Notes: generated from the letters alone by a model not told the origin. DNA of 53,080 bases from Sciscionella sediminilitoris (GCF_000737195.2 NZ_JALM01000070.1:1-53080); one strand, 5' to 3'; positions 42,008-50,769 are shown, numbered from the stretch's first letter. Numbers and translations are program-made.

Positions 42008-43620
42008 CCGGAGAACTGTTGCTGCGCGGCGGATCGGTGCGCACCCTCGACCCGGAGACCGGAACCGCCGAGGCGCTGCTGATCCGCGGGGACCGGGTGC
42101 ACGCCGTCGGCACGGACCGGGAGGTGACCGCCGCGGCCGGGCCGGATGCCCGGGTGTTCGAGCTGGACGGCGCCACGGTGGTTCCCGGGATCAACGACGC
42201 GCACCTGCACCTGATCTGGCATGCCCTTTCCGGTCCGGAGTTCTGCGTGAACCTGGCCGCGGCCGGGGATCTGGACGCGGTTGCCGCGGCGCTGGCGACC
42301 GCACCGCCCGGCGAATGGGTGCTCGGCCGCGGCTGGCGGGAGACGAGCATCGCCGAGTTCGCCGAGGGAACCGCACCGGTATCGCGCCGCTGGCTGGACA
42401 CGGTCACCGGGGACCGGCCCACGCTGTTGCACCACGCCTCGGCCCATTCGGTGTGGTGCAACAGCGCCGCGCTGCGCCGGGCCGGGATCACCGCGGCCAC
42501 CCCGGATCCGCCCGCGGGTGAGATCGTGCGCGACGAGCACGGGGAACCCACCGGGCTGCTACTGGAATCCGCGCAGGACTTGGTGAAACGCCTGCTCCCG
42601 CAACCGGGAAGGGCGCAGCGGCTGGACGCGATCGCCGCCACGATGGCGCGGCTGAACCGGCTCGGCGTCACCAGCCTCACCGATCCGATGGTCACCCCGG
42701 AACTGTGGCAGGACTACCGGGAACTGCACGCGTCCGGCCGGCTCACCCTGCGGATCTGCGCGCTGCTGCACTGGGCGGAACCGGCCACGGACAGCGCGGA
42801 GGGACTGCGGCGCGCGCTCGACTGGCCGCTGCCACGGGAACACGGGGAACTGCTCCGCGTCGGCGGGATCAAGCTCTTCGCCGACGGGGTGCCCACCCAC
42901 GGCACGGCATGGATGCACCGGCCCTATTCCGGTGGCGGCTACGGGGATCTGGTCACCGCGGGCGCCGATACCCCGCGGCGGGTCCGTGAACTGCACGCGC
43001 TGATCCGGCTCGCGCACCGCAGGCGGATCCGGGCGCAGGTGCACGTGACCGGGGACCGTGCCGCGGACGCGGTGGTGGACGCCATCGAAGCCGCGGCCGC
43101 GGATCCCTGGCCGGATGCCCGGCATGTGCTCATCCACGGCACCTTCCTGTCCCCGCGGGTGTACGAACGCTTGGCGCGCAACGGAATCGGGGTGATCACC
43201 AGCTCGCTGATGCGCACCTACAGCGGCCCTTCGATGGTGCGCACCCTCGGCGAACAGCAGTGGGCGGACGCCTTCCCCGCGCGCACCCTGCTGGACAACG
43301 GGGTGCCCACCGCGGACAGTTCGGATGCCCCGGTCACCGATCCGGACTGGCGGCGCGGGCTGGCCACGTTCACCGGGGTGCCCGGGCCGAATCCGTTCGC
43401 CGCGCCCACCGAGCGGCTCACCCGCGAGGAGGGCCTGGGGCTGTGGACGAGCGGACCGGCCTGGATGGAGAAAACCGAGCGGCACAAGGGAACCCTGGCC
43501 CCCGGACGGCTCGCGGACCTGGCCGTACTCGACGGCGATCCGCTCACCGCCACGGGCGCGGAACTGCTGGAACTACGCTCGGTGCTGACCGTGCTCGGCG
43601 GGCGCGTGGTGCCCGGATGA
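42004..43620 (+). CDS. YtcJ-type amidohydrolase (amidohydrolase family 3)
   Basis: A 538-residue TIM-barrel hydrolase. Metal ligands are seen in GINDAHLHLIWH, in VHVTGDRAADAV and HVLIHGTFLSP, and in the late DSSDAPVTDPDWRRG. The family hydrolyses N-acyl or formamide-type bonds. As last gene of the importer/aminotransferase/ALDH operon it could release the free amine from an imported amide before transamination. The protein looks cytoplasmic. It is related to, but not a close copy of, the YtcJ gene at 10522. It converges with the MFS gene with only two bases between stops. Confidence 0.88.
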   Translation: MTGELLLRGGSVRTLDPETGTAEALLIRGDRVHAVGTDREVTAAAGPDARVFELDGATVVPGINDAHLHLIWHALSGPEFCVNLAAAGDLDAVAAALATAPPGEWVLGRGWRETSIAEFAEGTAPVSRRWLDTVTGDRPTLLHHASAHSVWCNSAALRRAGITAATPDPPAGEIVRDEHGEPTGLLLESAQDLVKRLLPQPGRAQRLDAIAATMARLNRLGVTSLTDPMVTPELWQDYRELHASGRLTLRICALLHWAEPATDSAEGLRRALDWPLPREHGELLRVGGIKLFADGVPTHGTAWMHRPYSGGGYGDLVTAGADTPRRVRELHALIRLAHRRRIRAQVHVTGDRAADAVVDAIEAAAADPWPDARHVLIHGTFLSPRVYERLARNGIGVITSSLMRTYSGPSMVRTLGEQQWADAFPARTLLDNGVPTADSSDAPVTDPDWRRGLATFTGVPGPNPFAAPTERLTREEGLGLWTSGPAWMEKTERHKGTLAPGRLADLAVLDGDPLTATGAELLELRSVLTVLGGRVVPG

Positions 43621-43622
43621 CC

Positions 43623-44963
43623 TCACCGATCGGCGGCCTCACGCAGCGCGCGGGCGGGAATGCCGAGCAGCAGGAGCACCCCGCCGAGCACGACCACGAC
43701 CGCACTGATCTGCAGGCCGAGATCGAGGGTTCCGGTCGTGGTGCGGATCCAGCCGAGCAGCGCGGGACTGGTCGCCGCGGCGAACGAACCCATGGTGGTG
43801 ACCATGGCGATCCCGCTGGCCGCGCCCGGGCCGGACAGATAGATCGAGGGAATCGAGTAGAACACGGTGAGCCCGCAGTAGTGCGCCGCGGTCATCAGCG
43901 TCAGCAGCACGATCACCAGATACGGGTTGCCGTCCGCGAAGGAGAGGCCGACGAGGCAGGCGGCGGCGAAGAACTCCGCGCCCGCCGCATGCCAGCGCCG
44001 TTCCAGGGTGCGGTCGGAATGCCTGCCGAACAACAACATCACGACCATGCCCAGGATCGGCGGGATCGCGGCGAGCAACCCGATGTCGAGCACATTGCCG
44101 ACCCCGGAACTGTTGATGATCAGCGGTGTCCAGAACGAGACCGCGTTGGCGAGGGTGTAGCAGCCACAGGAGACGAGCCCGAGCACGTAGACCCGCGGAT
44201 CGCGCAGCGCGCGCAGCAGCCCGGAATGCTTGCCGCCCGCGCCTTTGCGTTCCTGATCCGCGGCGAGATCGTGGGCGATGGCCCGCCGCTGCGCCTCGTT
44301 CAGCCAGCGCGCCTCGGCCGGTTTGTCCCGGAAGAACACCAGGACGAGCACCCCGAGCAGCACCGGAGGGATCGCCTCGACGACGAACAGCCACTGCCAG
44401 TCGTGCAGGCCGAGCGCACCGCCGAAGGTGTGCATCACCCAGCCGGAGACCGGCGGGCCGAGAATGCCGGACAGCGGGACACCGAGGAAGAACAGCGCGG
44501 TCATCCGGGTGCGCCGGGCCGAGGGGAACCACTGCGCGAGGTAGTAGAGCGCGCCGGGGAAGAACCCGGCCTCGGCGATCCCGAGCAGGAACCGCGCGCC
44601 GTAGAACAGTTCCGGTGTCGTGGCGAGCGCGGTCAGCGCGGTCACCACGCCCCAGGAGATCATGATGCGCACCAGGGTCTTACGCGCCCCGATCCGGGCG
44701 AGCAGCATATTGCTCGGCACCTCGAAGATGATGAAGCCGACGAAGAACAGTCCGACGGCGAGCCCGTAGACCCCCTCGCTGAACCCGAGGTCGGCCTTCA
44801 ACCGGACCTGGGCGATGCCCACATTGGTGCGGTCGATGAAGCTCACCACGTAGCAGGCGAGCAGCAGGGGCATGACCCGCCACGCGACCTTCCGGTAGAG
44901 CGCGGCGCGGGGCACGCCCGCGGCGACACGGTCACCCTGTCCCTCGTGCGAAATCGACGTCAC
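43623..44963 (-). CDS. MFS transporter, anion:cation symporter (ACS) family
   Basis: The 446-residue protein has twelve helices. The N-terminal part (LLACYVVSFIDRTNVGIAQVRLKADLGFS) and the loop RIGARKTL are typical of ACS carriers for carboxylates such as tartrate, phthalate and hydroxyphenylacetate. It probably imports an organic anion related to the pathway. The start is a GTG at 44963 with GGAG seven bases upstream. It diverges from marR, and operator copy 2 (45025-45041) lies upstream with a TTGACA -35 on this strand. Confidence 0.88.
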   Translation of the reverse strand: MTSISHEGQGDRVAAGVPRAALYRKVAWRVMPLLLACYVVSFIDRTNVGIAQVRLKADLGFSEGVYGLAVGLFFVGFIIFEVPSNMLLARIGARKTLVRIMISWGVVTALTALATTPELFYGARFLLGIAEAGFFPGALYYLAQWFPSARRTRMTALFFLGVPLSGILGPPVSGWVMHTFGGALGLHDWQWLFVVEAIPPVLLGVLVLVFFRDKPAEARWLNEAQRRAIAHDLAADQERKGAGGKHSGLLRALRDPRVYVLGLVSCGCYTLANAVSFWTPLIINSSGVGNVLDIGLLAAIPPILGMVVMLLFGRHSDRTLERRWHAAGAEFFAAACLVGLSFADGNPYLVIVLLTLMTAAHYCGLTVFYSIPSIYLSGPGAASGIAMVTTMGSFAAATSPALLGWIRTTTGTLDLGLQISAVVVVLGGVLLLLGIPARALREAADR

Positions 44964-45024
44964 TGTCTCACTCCAGAATCGGCGGGATGGCACACCCGGG
45001 TGCGGCACCGAGTCTCTGCCGCAC

Positions 45025-45041
45025 TGTTGTTAATGTCAACA
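45025..45041. promoter_or_regulatory. MarR-type operator, copy 2: TGTTGT-N5-TCAACA
   Basis: Same 17-bp site as at 35451 and 45542, with one mismatch in the left arm. On the minus strand it reads TGTTGACATTAACAACA, so TTGACA is a -35 for the ACS-type MFS gene, with GAGACT 17 bases on. It sits between the divergent MFS and marR genes. Confidence 0.75.
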
Positions 45042-45066
45042 CCCGGTCTTGCGGCGAGATCTTGGG

Positions 45067-45087
45067 CCGGTGACCTAGAATCACCGG
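45067..45087. promoter_or_regulatory. Dyad CCGGTGA-N7-TCACCGG abutting the marR start
   Basis: Perfect 7-bp arms flank CCTAGAA and end directly before the ATG at 45088. TAGAAT (45076-45081) inside it is a good -10 and would start transcription at or near the ATG, giving a leaderless mRNA. A second operator controlling marR itself is the simplest reading. Confidence 0.5.
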
Positions 45088-45540
45088 ATGAACACCCCGC
45101 TCTCCATCTCCGAGCTGCTCTCCTACCGGATGCACCGGGTGGCGAACGCGATCTCGCGCAGCGCGGCCACCAGGTACCGCAGGGAGTTCGACGTCAGCCT
45201 CGGCGAGTGGCGCACCCTCGCCCTGCTCGGCGAGGACTCGCCGCTGACCCTGAACCGGCTCGCCGGGCGTGCGGGCCTGGACAAGGCGCAGATGAGCAGG
45301 GTGGTGGCCAAGCTGGACGACCGGGGTCTGCTGGACCGCGAGTCCGGGGCGGGCCGCAGTACACGGCTCTCGCTGAGCCGCAAGGGAAAGACCGTCTACC
45401 AGGGGCTGATCGACGCGGCGAACGAACGCAACGACGCCTTCCTCGCCTGCCTGACCGAACAGGAACGCGCGGCACTGGACTCGGCGCTGGACAAACTCGG
45501 CAAGCTCGCCAAGGCGCTGGAGAGTCAGCAGTCCGGCTAG
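45088..45540 (+). CDS. MarR family regulator
   Basis: The 150-residue winged-helix dimeric regulator has the recognition region LTLNRLAGRAGLDKAQMSRVVAKLDDRGLLDRE and wing SGAGRSTRLSLSRKGK. MarR proteins bind 16- to 20-bp palindromes and release them on binding aromatic acids, CoA thioesters or other metabolites. The 17-bp TGTTGA-N5-TCAACA sites next to it (45025, 45542) and at 35451 are its expected targets. It is the only regulator in the catabolic island, lying between the MFS gene and the CoA operon. Its stop is directly followed by operator copy 3. Confidence 0.9.
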   Translation: MNTPLSISELLSYRMHRVANAISRSAATRYRREFDVSLGEWRTLALLGEDSPLTLNRLAGRAGLDKAQMSRVVAKLDDRGLLDRESGAGRSTRLSLSRKGKTVYQGLIDAANERNDAFLACLTEQERAALDSALDKLGKLAKALESQQSG

Positions 45541-45541
45541 C

Positions 45542-45565
45542 TGTTGACATTATCAACACATACGG
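45542..45565 (+). promoter_or_regulatory. MarR-type operator, copy 3, with promoter
   Basis: TGTTGA-CATTA-TCAACA (45542-45558) is the best copy. TTGACA (45544-45549) is a perfect -35, followed after 16 bases by GATACT (or 17 by ATACTT). The lyase ATG is at 45603 with GGAGG upstream. Repressor binding would cover the -35. Confidence 0.78.
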
Positions 45566-45602
45566 GATACTTCTGGGGCAACCGTTCCCAGGAGGTACCC
45601 CG

Positions 45603-46529
45603 ATGGCGGATCGCGTGACGATCTGCGAGTGCTTCGCCCGCGACGGGCTGCAGCACGAGCCGCGCACCGTGCCGACGGCGACCAAACTCGAACTGCTCGA
45701 CGCGTTCACCGCGGCCGGGTTCCGCCGGATCGAGGCGACCAGCTACAGCCATCCCGGCCACGTTCCCGCCTTCGCCGACGCCGCGGAGGTGCTCGCCGGG
45801 CTGCCGAAGCGCGAAGGCGTCGCGTACAAGGCGACCTGCCCCAATCCGCACGCGGTACGGCGCGCGCTCGCCGATCTGGACGCGGGCCGCGGCGCCGAGG
45901 AACTGAGTTTCCTCGTCTCGGCGACCGAAGGGCACACCGAACGCAATCTGCGCACCGACCGGGCCACGCAGTGGCAGCGGGTCGCCGAGATGACCCGGCT
46001 GGCCGAGGGCAGGTTCACCCTGGTCGGCGTGGTGTCGGTGGCTTTCGGCTGCCCGTTCGAGGGCGCTGTCGATCCCGGAGCGGTTGTCGAGGACATCCGC
46101 GCGTTCGCCGAACTCGGCGCCGGACTGATCACCCTCGGGGACACCATCGGGGCCGCGAACCCGCGCAGTATCGCGGAGCTGTACCGGCGCATCGAGCGCG
46201 CCGGGATCACCGTCCCGGTGGTGGCACATCTGCACAACACCCGGGGCACCGCGCTGGCCAACTGTGTCGCCGCACTGGACGCGGGCTGCAGGCACTTCGA
46301 TTCGGCCATCGGCGGGGTCGGCGGGCACCCGGCGAAGATCGCCTACGGGCAGGGCCTCACCGGGAACGCCTGCACCGAGGACCTGGTCGCACTGTTCGAG
46401 TCGATGGGGATCGAGACCGGGCTTGATCCGGACCTGCTCGCCGCCGCTTCGGTGCGCTGCGAGCAGGCGCTCGGCCGCGAGCTCTACAGCATGATCGCCA
46501 AGACCAGGAAAGAAGGCATGCATGCCTGA
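45603..46529 (+). CDS. HMG-CoA-lyase-like DRE-TIM aldolase with altered active-site loop
   Basis: The 308-residue TIM barrel has HMG-CoA lyase landmarks. Arg13 and Asp14 lie in ARDGLQ, SVAFGCPFEG and LGDTIGAANP follow, and the metal-binding HxH is His209/His211 in AHLHNTRG. In the mobile loop, where HMG-CoA lyases have GGCP with the catalytic cysteine, this protein has GGHP (His242) and a longer connection to the GN pair. It may therefore use another acyl-CoA or another acid/base residue. The expected reaction is retro-aldol cleavage of a 3-hydroxyacyl-CoA to a ketone or keto acid plus acetyl-CoA. First gene of the six-gene operon; GGAGG precedes the ATG. Confidence 0.85.
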   Translation: MADRVTICECFARDGLQHEPRTVPTATKLELLDAFTAAGFRRIEATSYSHPGHVPAFADAAEVLAGLPKREGVAYKATCPNPHAVRRALADLDAGRGAEELSFLVSATEGHTERNLRTDRATQWQRVAEMTRLAEGRFTLVGVVSVAFGCPFEGAVDPGAVVEDIRAFAELGAGLITLGDTIGAANPRSIAELYRRIERAGITVPVVAHLHNTRGTALANCVAALDAGCRHFDSAIGGVGGHPAKIAYGQGLTGNACTEDLVALFESMGIETGLDPDLLAAASVRCEQALGRELYSMIAKTRKEGMHA

Positions 46530-47253
46530 GGTACTGCAGACCGAGGACGAGGACGGAGTGCGGGTGCTCCGGCTGAACCGGCCGGAGAAACTGAACGCGC
46601 TCAACACCGAACTGACCCGGGCACTGCACGACGCGCTGCTCGAGGCCGACCGCTGCGCGGACGTGCGCGCCGTGGTGCTCGCCGGGTCCGGGCGCGGTTT
46701 CTGCGCCGGGGCCGACCTTTCCGAGTTCGGGGAGCTCACCCCGGAGAATCCGGCCGCCGTGCTGGAACGCGCGGAACTGACCAGCCGCACCCAGTCGCTG
46801 CTGCGCGAGCTGTCCACCCCGGTGGTCTCCCTCGTGCAGGGCGCGGCGATGGGCGGCGGGGCCGGGCTGGCGATCGGCGCCGATATGACCGTGGTGGCCG
46901 AGGATGTGAAATTCGGTTACCCCGAACTGCGGCACTCCATCGTTCCCGCGGTCGTGCTCACCGGATTGCAGCGCCAGCTCGGGCCGAAGCTGGCCTTCGA
47001 ACTGATCAGCCTCGGCCGGGTGCTCAACGGCGCGGAAATGCTCGAGTTCGGCCTGGCCAACCGGGTCACCGAGGCGGAGGGGCTGCTCACCGAGGGGCTC
47101 GCGATCGCGCGCGGCTGGGCGCAGGCGAGCCCGCTGGCGATGGCCACCACGAAACGGCTCTTCCACCGGGTCGCCGATCTGCCCTATGCCGAGGCGATGC
47201 GGGCCGGACAGGATGTCAACGTGATCATGCGCGGTTTCCGGGAGAGCCGATGA
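46522..47253 (+). CDS. Enoyl-CoA hydratase/isomerase family protein
   Basis: The 243-residue crotonase-fold protein has AGSGRGFCAGADLSEF and GAAMGGGAGLAIGADM as oxyanion-hole segments. The first catalytic glutamate of classical hydratases (GGGxELA) is Gly here, while the second is kept in FGYPELRHSI. An isomerase or a modified hydratase is possible. The start overlaps the lyase gene by eight bases, and the stop overlaps the CoA-transferase start by four. It probably forms or dehydrates the 3-hydroxyacyl-CoA used by the lyase. Confidence 0.86.
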   Translation: MPEVLQTEDEDGVRVLRLNRPEKLNALNTELTRALHDALLEADRCADVRAVVLAGSGRGFCAGADLSEFGELTPENPAAVLERAELTSRTQSLLRELSTPVVSLVQGAAMGGGAGLAIGADMTVVAEDVKFGYPELRHSIVPAVVLTGLQRQLGPKLAFELISLGRVLNGAEMLEFGLANRVTEAEGLLTEGLAIARGWAQASPLAMATTKRLFHRVADLPYAEAMRAGQDVNVIMRGFRESR

Positions 47254-48437
47254 AACCCTTGTCCGGCATCACGATCCTGGATTTCTCCCGGGTACTCGCC
47301 GCCCCGCTGGCCACCCAGACCCTCGCCGAGCTCGGCGCGACCGTGGTCAAGGTGGAGCGCCCGGGCCGCGGCGACGAGTCCCGTGGCTGGGAACCCAGGC
47401 TGCCCGCCGGAGAGAGCGCGTACTTCTTCGCGTTCAACCGGGGAAAGCGCTCGATCACCCTGGACCTCAAGACCGCGCGCGGCCGGGAACTGGCCGCCGG
47501 TCTCGCCGCCAAGGCCGATGTGCTGGTGGAGAACTTCCTGCCGGGCACCCTGGACAAGCTCGGCCTCGGCTACGAAACACTATCCGCGGTCAATCCCGGC
47601 CTCGTCTACGTGTCCAACACCGGATTCGGGCAGGACGGCCCCTACCGTGACCGCAAGGGCTACGACACGATTTTCCAGGCACTGTCCGGGATCATGCACC
47701 TGACCGGGCATCCCGACGCGCCACCGGCCAAGGCCGGGGTCCCGGTCTCGGATCTGGCATCCGGGCTGTGGACCACGATCGCGGTGCTCACCGGGCTGCT
47801 CGGCAGGGCGAACTCCGGAAAGGGCACACAGCTGGATGTGGCCATGATGGACGTCCAGGTGAGCCTGCTCGCACTGGCCGCCGCCCGGCTGTTCGCCTAT
47901 CAGGAGGACCCCGTCCGCCAGGGCACCCAGCATCCCGGACGGGTGCCCTCGGCCGCGTTCCAGTGCCGCGACGGCCACTGGCTGCACCTGAGCGCGAGCG
48001 ATCAGCACTGGGTTCCGCTGTGCGAGGTGCTCGGGCTCACCGAACTCGGCGCCGATCCGGAGCTCGCGGACAACCGCGGCAGGCTCGCCGAGCGGGAACG
48101 GGTGCTCGGCGCGCTGCGGGCCGCGTTCGCGCAGCGGCCGCGCCCGGAACTCGCCGCCGCGCTGCGGGCAAGGGAGGTCCCGGTCGGCGAGGTCAACTCC
48201 GTGCGAGAAGCCCTCGAAGACCCGAACACGGTGGCCCGCGGCATGGTCGGGCACTTCGAACACCCCGCGGAGGGCCGGTTCCCCGCGCTGCGCACCCCGT
48301 TGCGGCTGACCGGTTTCACGGATCCGGAGCCCGGGACACCACCCGGACTGGGCGCCGATACCGAGTCCGTGCTCGCCGAATACCTCGGACTGGCCGAGAC
48401 CGAGATCGCGGCCCTGCGCCGGGAAGAGGTGATCTGA
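47250..48437 (+). CDS. CaiB/BaiF family (class III) CoA-transferase
   Basis: The 395-residue interlocked-dimer-type enzyme has ILDFSRVLAAPLATQTLAELGATVVKVE at the N terminus. The catalytic Asp168 is in VPVSDLASG, the residue that forms the mixed anhydride in this family. It transfers CoA from a donor such as succinyl-CoA to a carboxylate. Relatives act on carnitine, benzylsuccinate, itaconate-like and bile acids. Here it would activate the acid produced by the ALDH or imported by the ACS carrier. It is ATGA-coupled to the preceding crotonase. Confidence 0.88.
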   Translation: MKPLSGITILDFSRVLAAPLATQTLAELGATVVKVERPGRGDESRGWEPRLPAGESAYFFAFNRGKRSITLDLKTARGRELAAGLAAKADVLVENFLPGTLDKLGLGYETLSAVNPGLVYVSNTGFGQDGPYRDRKGYDTIFQALSGIMHLTGHPDAPPAKAGVPVSDLASGLWTTIAVLTGLLGRANSGKGTQLDVAMMDVQVSLLALAAARLFAYQEDPVRQGTQHPGRVPSAAFQCRDGHWLHLSASDQHWVPLCEVLGLTELGADPELADNRGRLAERERVLGALRAAFAQRPRPELAAALRAREVPVGEVNSVREALEDPNTVARGMVGHFEHPAEGRFPALRTPLRLTGFTDPEPGTPPGLGADTESVLAEYLGLAETEIAALRREEVI

Positions 48438-48439
48438 GC

Positions 48440-49201
48440 GTGGAACCGGTGCTGGTGCACAGGAACGCGGGCGTGGCCGAGGTGCGGCTGAACCGCCCTC
48501 GGGCGCGCAATGCGGTGAACCTGCCGATGTGCCTCGCGCTGCGGGACACCTTCGCCGAGCTGGACGCCGACGAGGATGTGCACCTCGTCCTCGTCCGGGC
48601 CGAGGGACCGGTGTTCTGCGCGGGGGCGGATCTCAAGGAGCGCAGGGGAAAGGACGAGTCCTGGGTGCGCAGGCGCCGGATCGCCTCGTTCGCCGCCTAC
48701 GAGGCGATCGAACGCTGCGCCAAACCCGTGCTCGCCGCGGTGGACGGACCGGTCGTCGGCTCCGGCGGGGAGATCGCGATGAGCTGCGACTTCGTACTCG
48801 CCTCGACGGCGGCGAGTTTCCGGTTCCCCGAACCGCACTGGGGAACGGTCGGCGCCACCCAGCGATTGCCGCGGGTCATCGGGAAACGGCGGGCCAAGGA
48901 ACTGTTGTTCACCGGCCGGGTGCTCGGCGCCGCGGAGGCCGAACAACTCGGCCTGGTGACCCGGCTCGCCCCGGAGGCGGAGTTCGAGGGACTGGTGGAC
49001 GAGACGGTGCGGACGATCCGCGAAGCCCCACCGCTGGCACTGCGGCTGACCAAGCAGTCGGTCGACCTCGGCGCGGAAACCGAGCTGAGCACCGGAATCC
49101 GCATCGAGATGACCGCGATCGAGCGGAACCTCGCCGACGGTGGCTGGCGGCGCGGAGTCGAGGAGTTCGCGGCCGGACAAGGAAGTGAGTCATGGACCTG
49201 A
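48440..49201 (+). CDS. Enoyl-CoA hydratase/isomerase family protein
   Basis: A 253-residue crotonase. AEGPVFCAGADLKERRG and VVGSGGEIAMSCD keep a glutamate in the first catalytic place (GGEIA), and FPEPHWGTVGATQRLP carries the second. It is thus the more classical of the two hydratases in this operon. The GTG at 48440 is two bases after the CoA-transferase stop, with GAGGTGA upstream. The 3' end overlaps the acyl-CoA synthetase gene by ten bases. Confidence 0.86.
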   Translation: MEPVLVHRNAGVAEVRLNRPRARNAVNLPMCLALRDTFAELDADEDVHLVLVRAEGPVFCAGADLKERRGKDESWVRRRRIASFAAYEAIERCAKPVLAAVDGPVVGSGGEIAMSCDFVLASTAASFRFPEPHWGTVGATQRLPRVIGKRRAKELLFTGRVLGAAEAEQLGLVTRLAPEAEFEGLVDETVRTIREAPPLALRLTKQSVDLGAETELSTGIRIEMTAIERNLADGGWRRGVEEFAAGQGSESWT

Positions 49202-50769
49202 GCGGTATCTGTCCACTCACGACGGACGCGGCGCTGCGGCGGGCCGCGTTCGTCGCCGGGGAACTCGAGGCGGTGGTCGGGCCGCACGAGCGGATCGGCT
49301 ACACGGAACTGGCCGCGGAGGTCGACCGGCTGCGTTCGGCCTTGCACGGCGCGGGAATCCGGCGCGGTGATCACGTCGGGCTCTGCCTCGGCAACGGCCC
49401 GCGCTGGGTGGCCCTGTTCCTCGCGATCACCTCGCTCGGCGCGGTGACGGTCCCGGTGAACACCCGGTTCAAGGCGGCCGAGTTCGAGTACGCCCTTCGC
49501 CAGTCGGACATCCGATTGCTGATCGTGGCCGAACGGGTGCTCAGCTCGGAATTCACCGCGATGCTGCGGGAAATCTGCCCCGCGGTGGACACCGCGCTGC
49601 CGGACCCGAAGATGCCGGAACTGCGCCAGGTCGTCGTGCTCGGCGACGATGTTCCCGCGGGAGCGCGCGGCTGGACGGATTTCCTGGCGGGCGGGCGCGA
49701 GGACATCGCACCGTGCGCCGAACCCGGGGATGTCGCGCTGATCCAGTACACCTCGGGTACCACCTCCTTTCCCAAGGGCGTGCTGCTCACTCACCGGAAC
49801 ATGTGCGCCGACGCGTTCTTCTCGGCAACCCGGATGGGACTGCGTGCGGGCGACCGGTTCTACAGCGGGCGGCCGTTCTTCCACGTCGCCGGGACCACCC
49901 TGTCGATCCTGGCCTGCCTGCAACAGTGCGCCACCCTGGTCACCGCGGAACGGTTCGAACCGGAGACGGCGCTGCGGCTGCTCGCCGAGGAACGCTGCAC
50001 ACACTTCGCGGGCAACGACACCATCGCGCTGATGCTGCTCAACCATCCGGACCGGGAGCGGTACCGGTTGCGGTTGCGCGGCGCCTGGCTGGCCGCCTCG
50101 CCGACCGTGGTGCGCCGGGTGATCGGGGAACTGGGTGCCACCGAGGCGGTGGTCGGCTACGGGCTTTCCGAGGCCTCGCCCAATGTCGCCCAGTCGGCCT
50201 GGTGGGAGGACGAGGAACTGCGGGTGTCCGGCGCCATGGCACCGGAGCCCGGGGTCTCGGTCCGGTTGCGGGACGACGATGCGGGGCGGCCGGGCGAGAT
50301 CCTGGTGCGCGGGTGGAACGTGATGCGCGGCTACTACGCGATGCCGGAGCAGACCGCTGCAGCCGTGGACGCCGATGGCTGGCTGGCCACCGGCGATCTG
50401 GGCGAGCTGCGCGCGGACGGGCGGCTGGTGTTCACCGGGCGGGCCAAGGAACTCATCCGGGTCGGCGGGGAGAACGTGGCCCCCGCCGAGATCGAGGCGG
50501 TGCTGCACCGGCATCCGGCGATCCGCCAGGCCGCGGTGGTCGGGGTGCCCGATGACCGGCTCGTCGAGGTCCCGTTCGCCTTCGTGGTGCTCAATCACGA
50601 GACCGCCGAGGCGGAACTGCTCGACTGGTGCCGTGGCGAACTGGCCGGGTTCAAGGTGCCCCGGCATCTGCGGATCGTCGATGGCTTCGAAGGGATCGGC
50701 ATGACCGCCAGCGCGAAGGTGCAGAAAAGCAAGCTCGCCGAGCACGCCGTCCGGATGCTGGCGCAGTGA
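49192..50769 (+). CDS. Acyl-CoA synthetase (AMP-binding, FadD/ANL family)
   Basis: The 525-residue adenylating enzyme has the P-loop-like YTSGTTSFPKGV, VVGYGLSEASPN, the hinge region GRLVFTGRAKELIRVGGENVAP, and the late lysine in TASAKVQKSK. It makes acyl-AMP and then acyl-CoA. Together with the CoA-transferase it provides a second route for CoA activation, perhaps for a different intermediate. The ATG at 49192 overlaps the hydratase gene. Confidence 0.9.
   Translation: MDLSGICPLTTDAALRRAAFVAGELEAVVGPHERIGYTELAAEVDRLRSALHGAGIRRGDHVGLCLGNGPRWVALFLAITSLGAVTVPVNTRFKAAEFEYALRQSDIRLLIVAERVLSSEFTAMLREICPAVDTALPDPKMPELRQVVVLGDDVPAGARGWTDFLAGGREDIAPCAEPGDVALIQYTSGTTSFPKGVLLTHRNMCADAFFSATRMGLRAGDRFYSGRPFFHVAGTTLSILACLQQCATLVTAERFEPETALRLLAEERCTHFAGNDTIALMLLNHPDRERYRLRLRGAWLAASPTVVRRVIGELGATEAVVGYGLSEASPNVAQSAWWEDEELRVSGAMAPEPGVSVRLRDDDAGRPGEILVRGWNVMRGYYAMPEQTAAAVDADGWLATGDLGELRADGRLVFTGRAKELIRVGGENVAPAEIEAVLHRHPAIRQAAVVGVPDDRLVEVPFAFVVLNHETAEAELLDWCRGELAGFKVPRHLRIVDGFEGIGMTASAKVQKSKLAEHAVRMLAQ

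Noticed and set aside
43260-45600. Plus-strand frame running into the HMG-CoA-lyase-like gene, giving a 1089-residue protein
   Set aside because: The added part is antisense to the MFS gene and out of frame through marR. The ATG at 45603 has GGAGG and matches the family N terminus.
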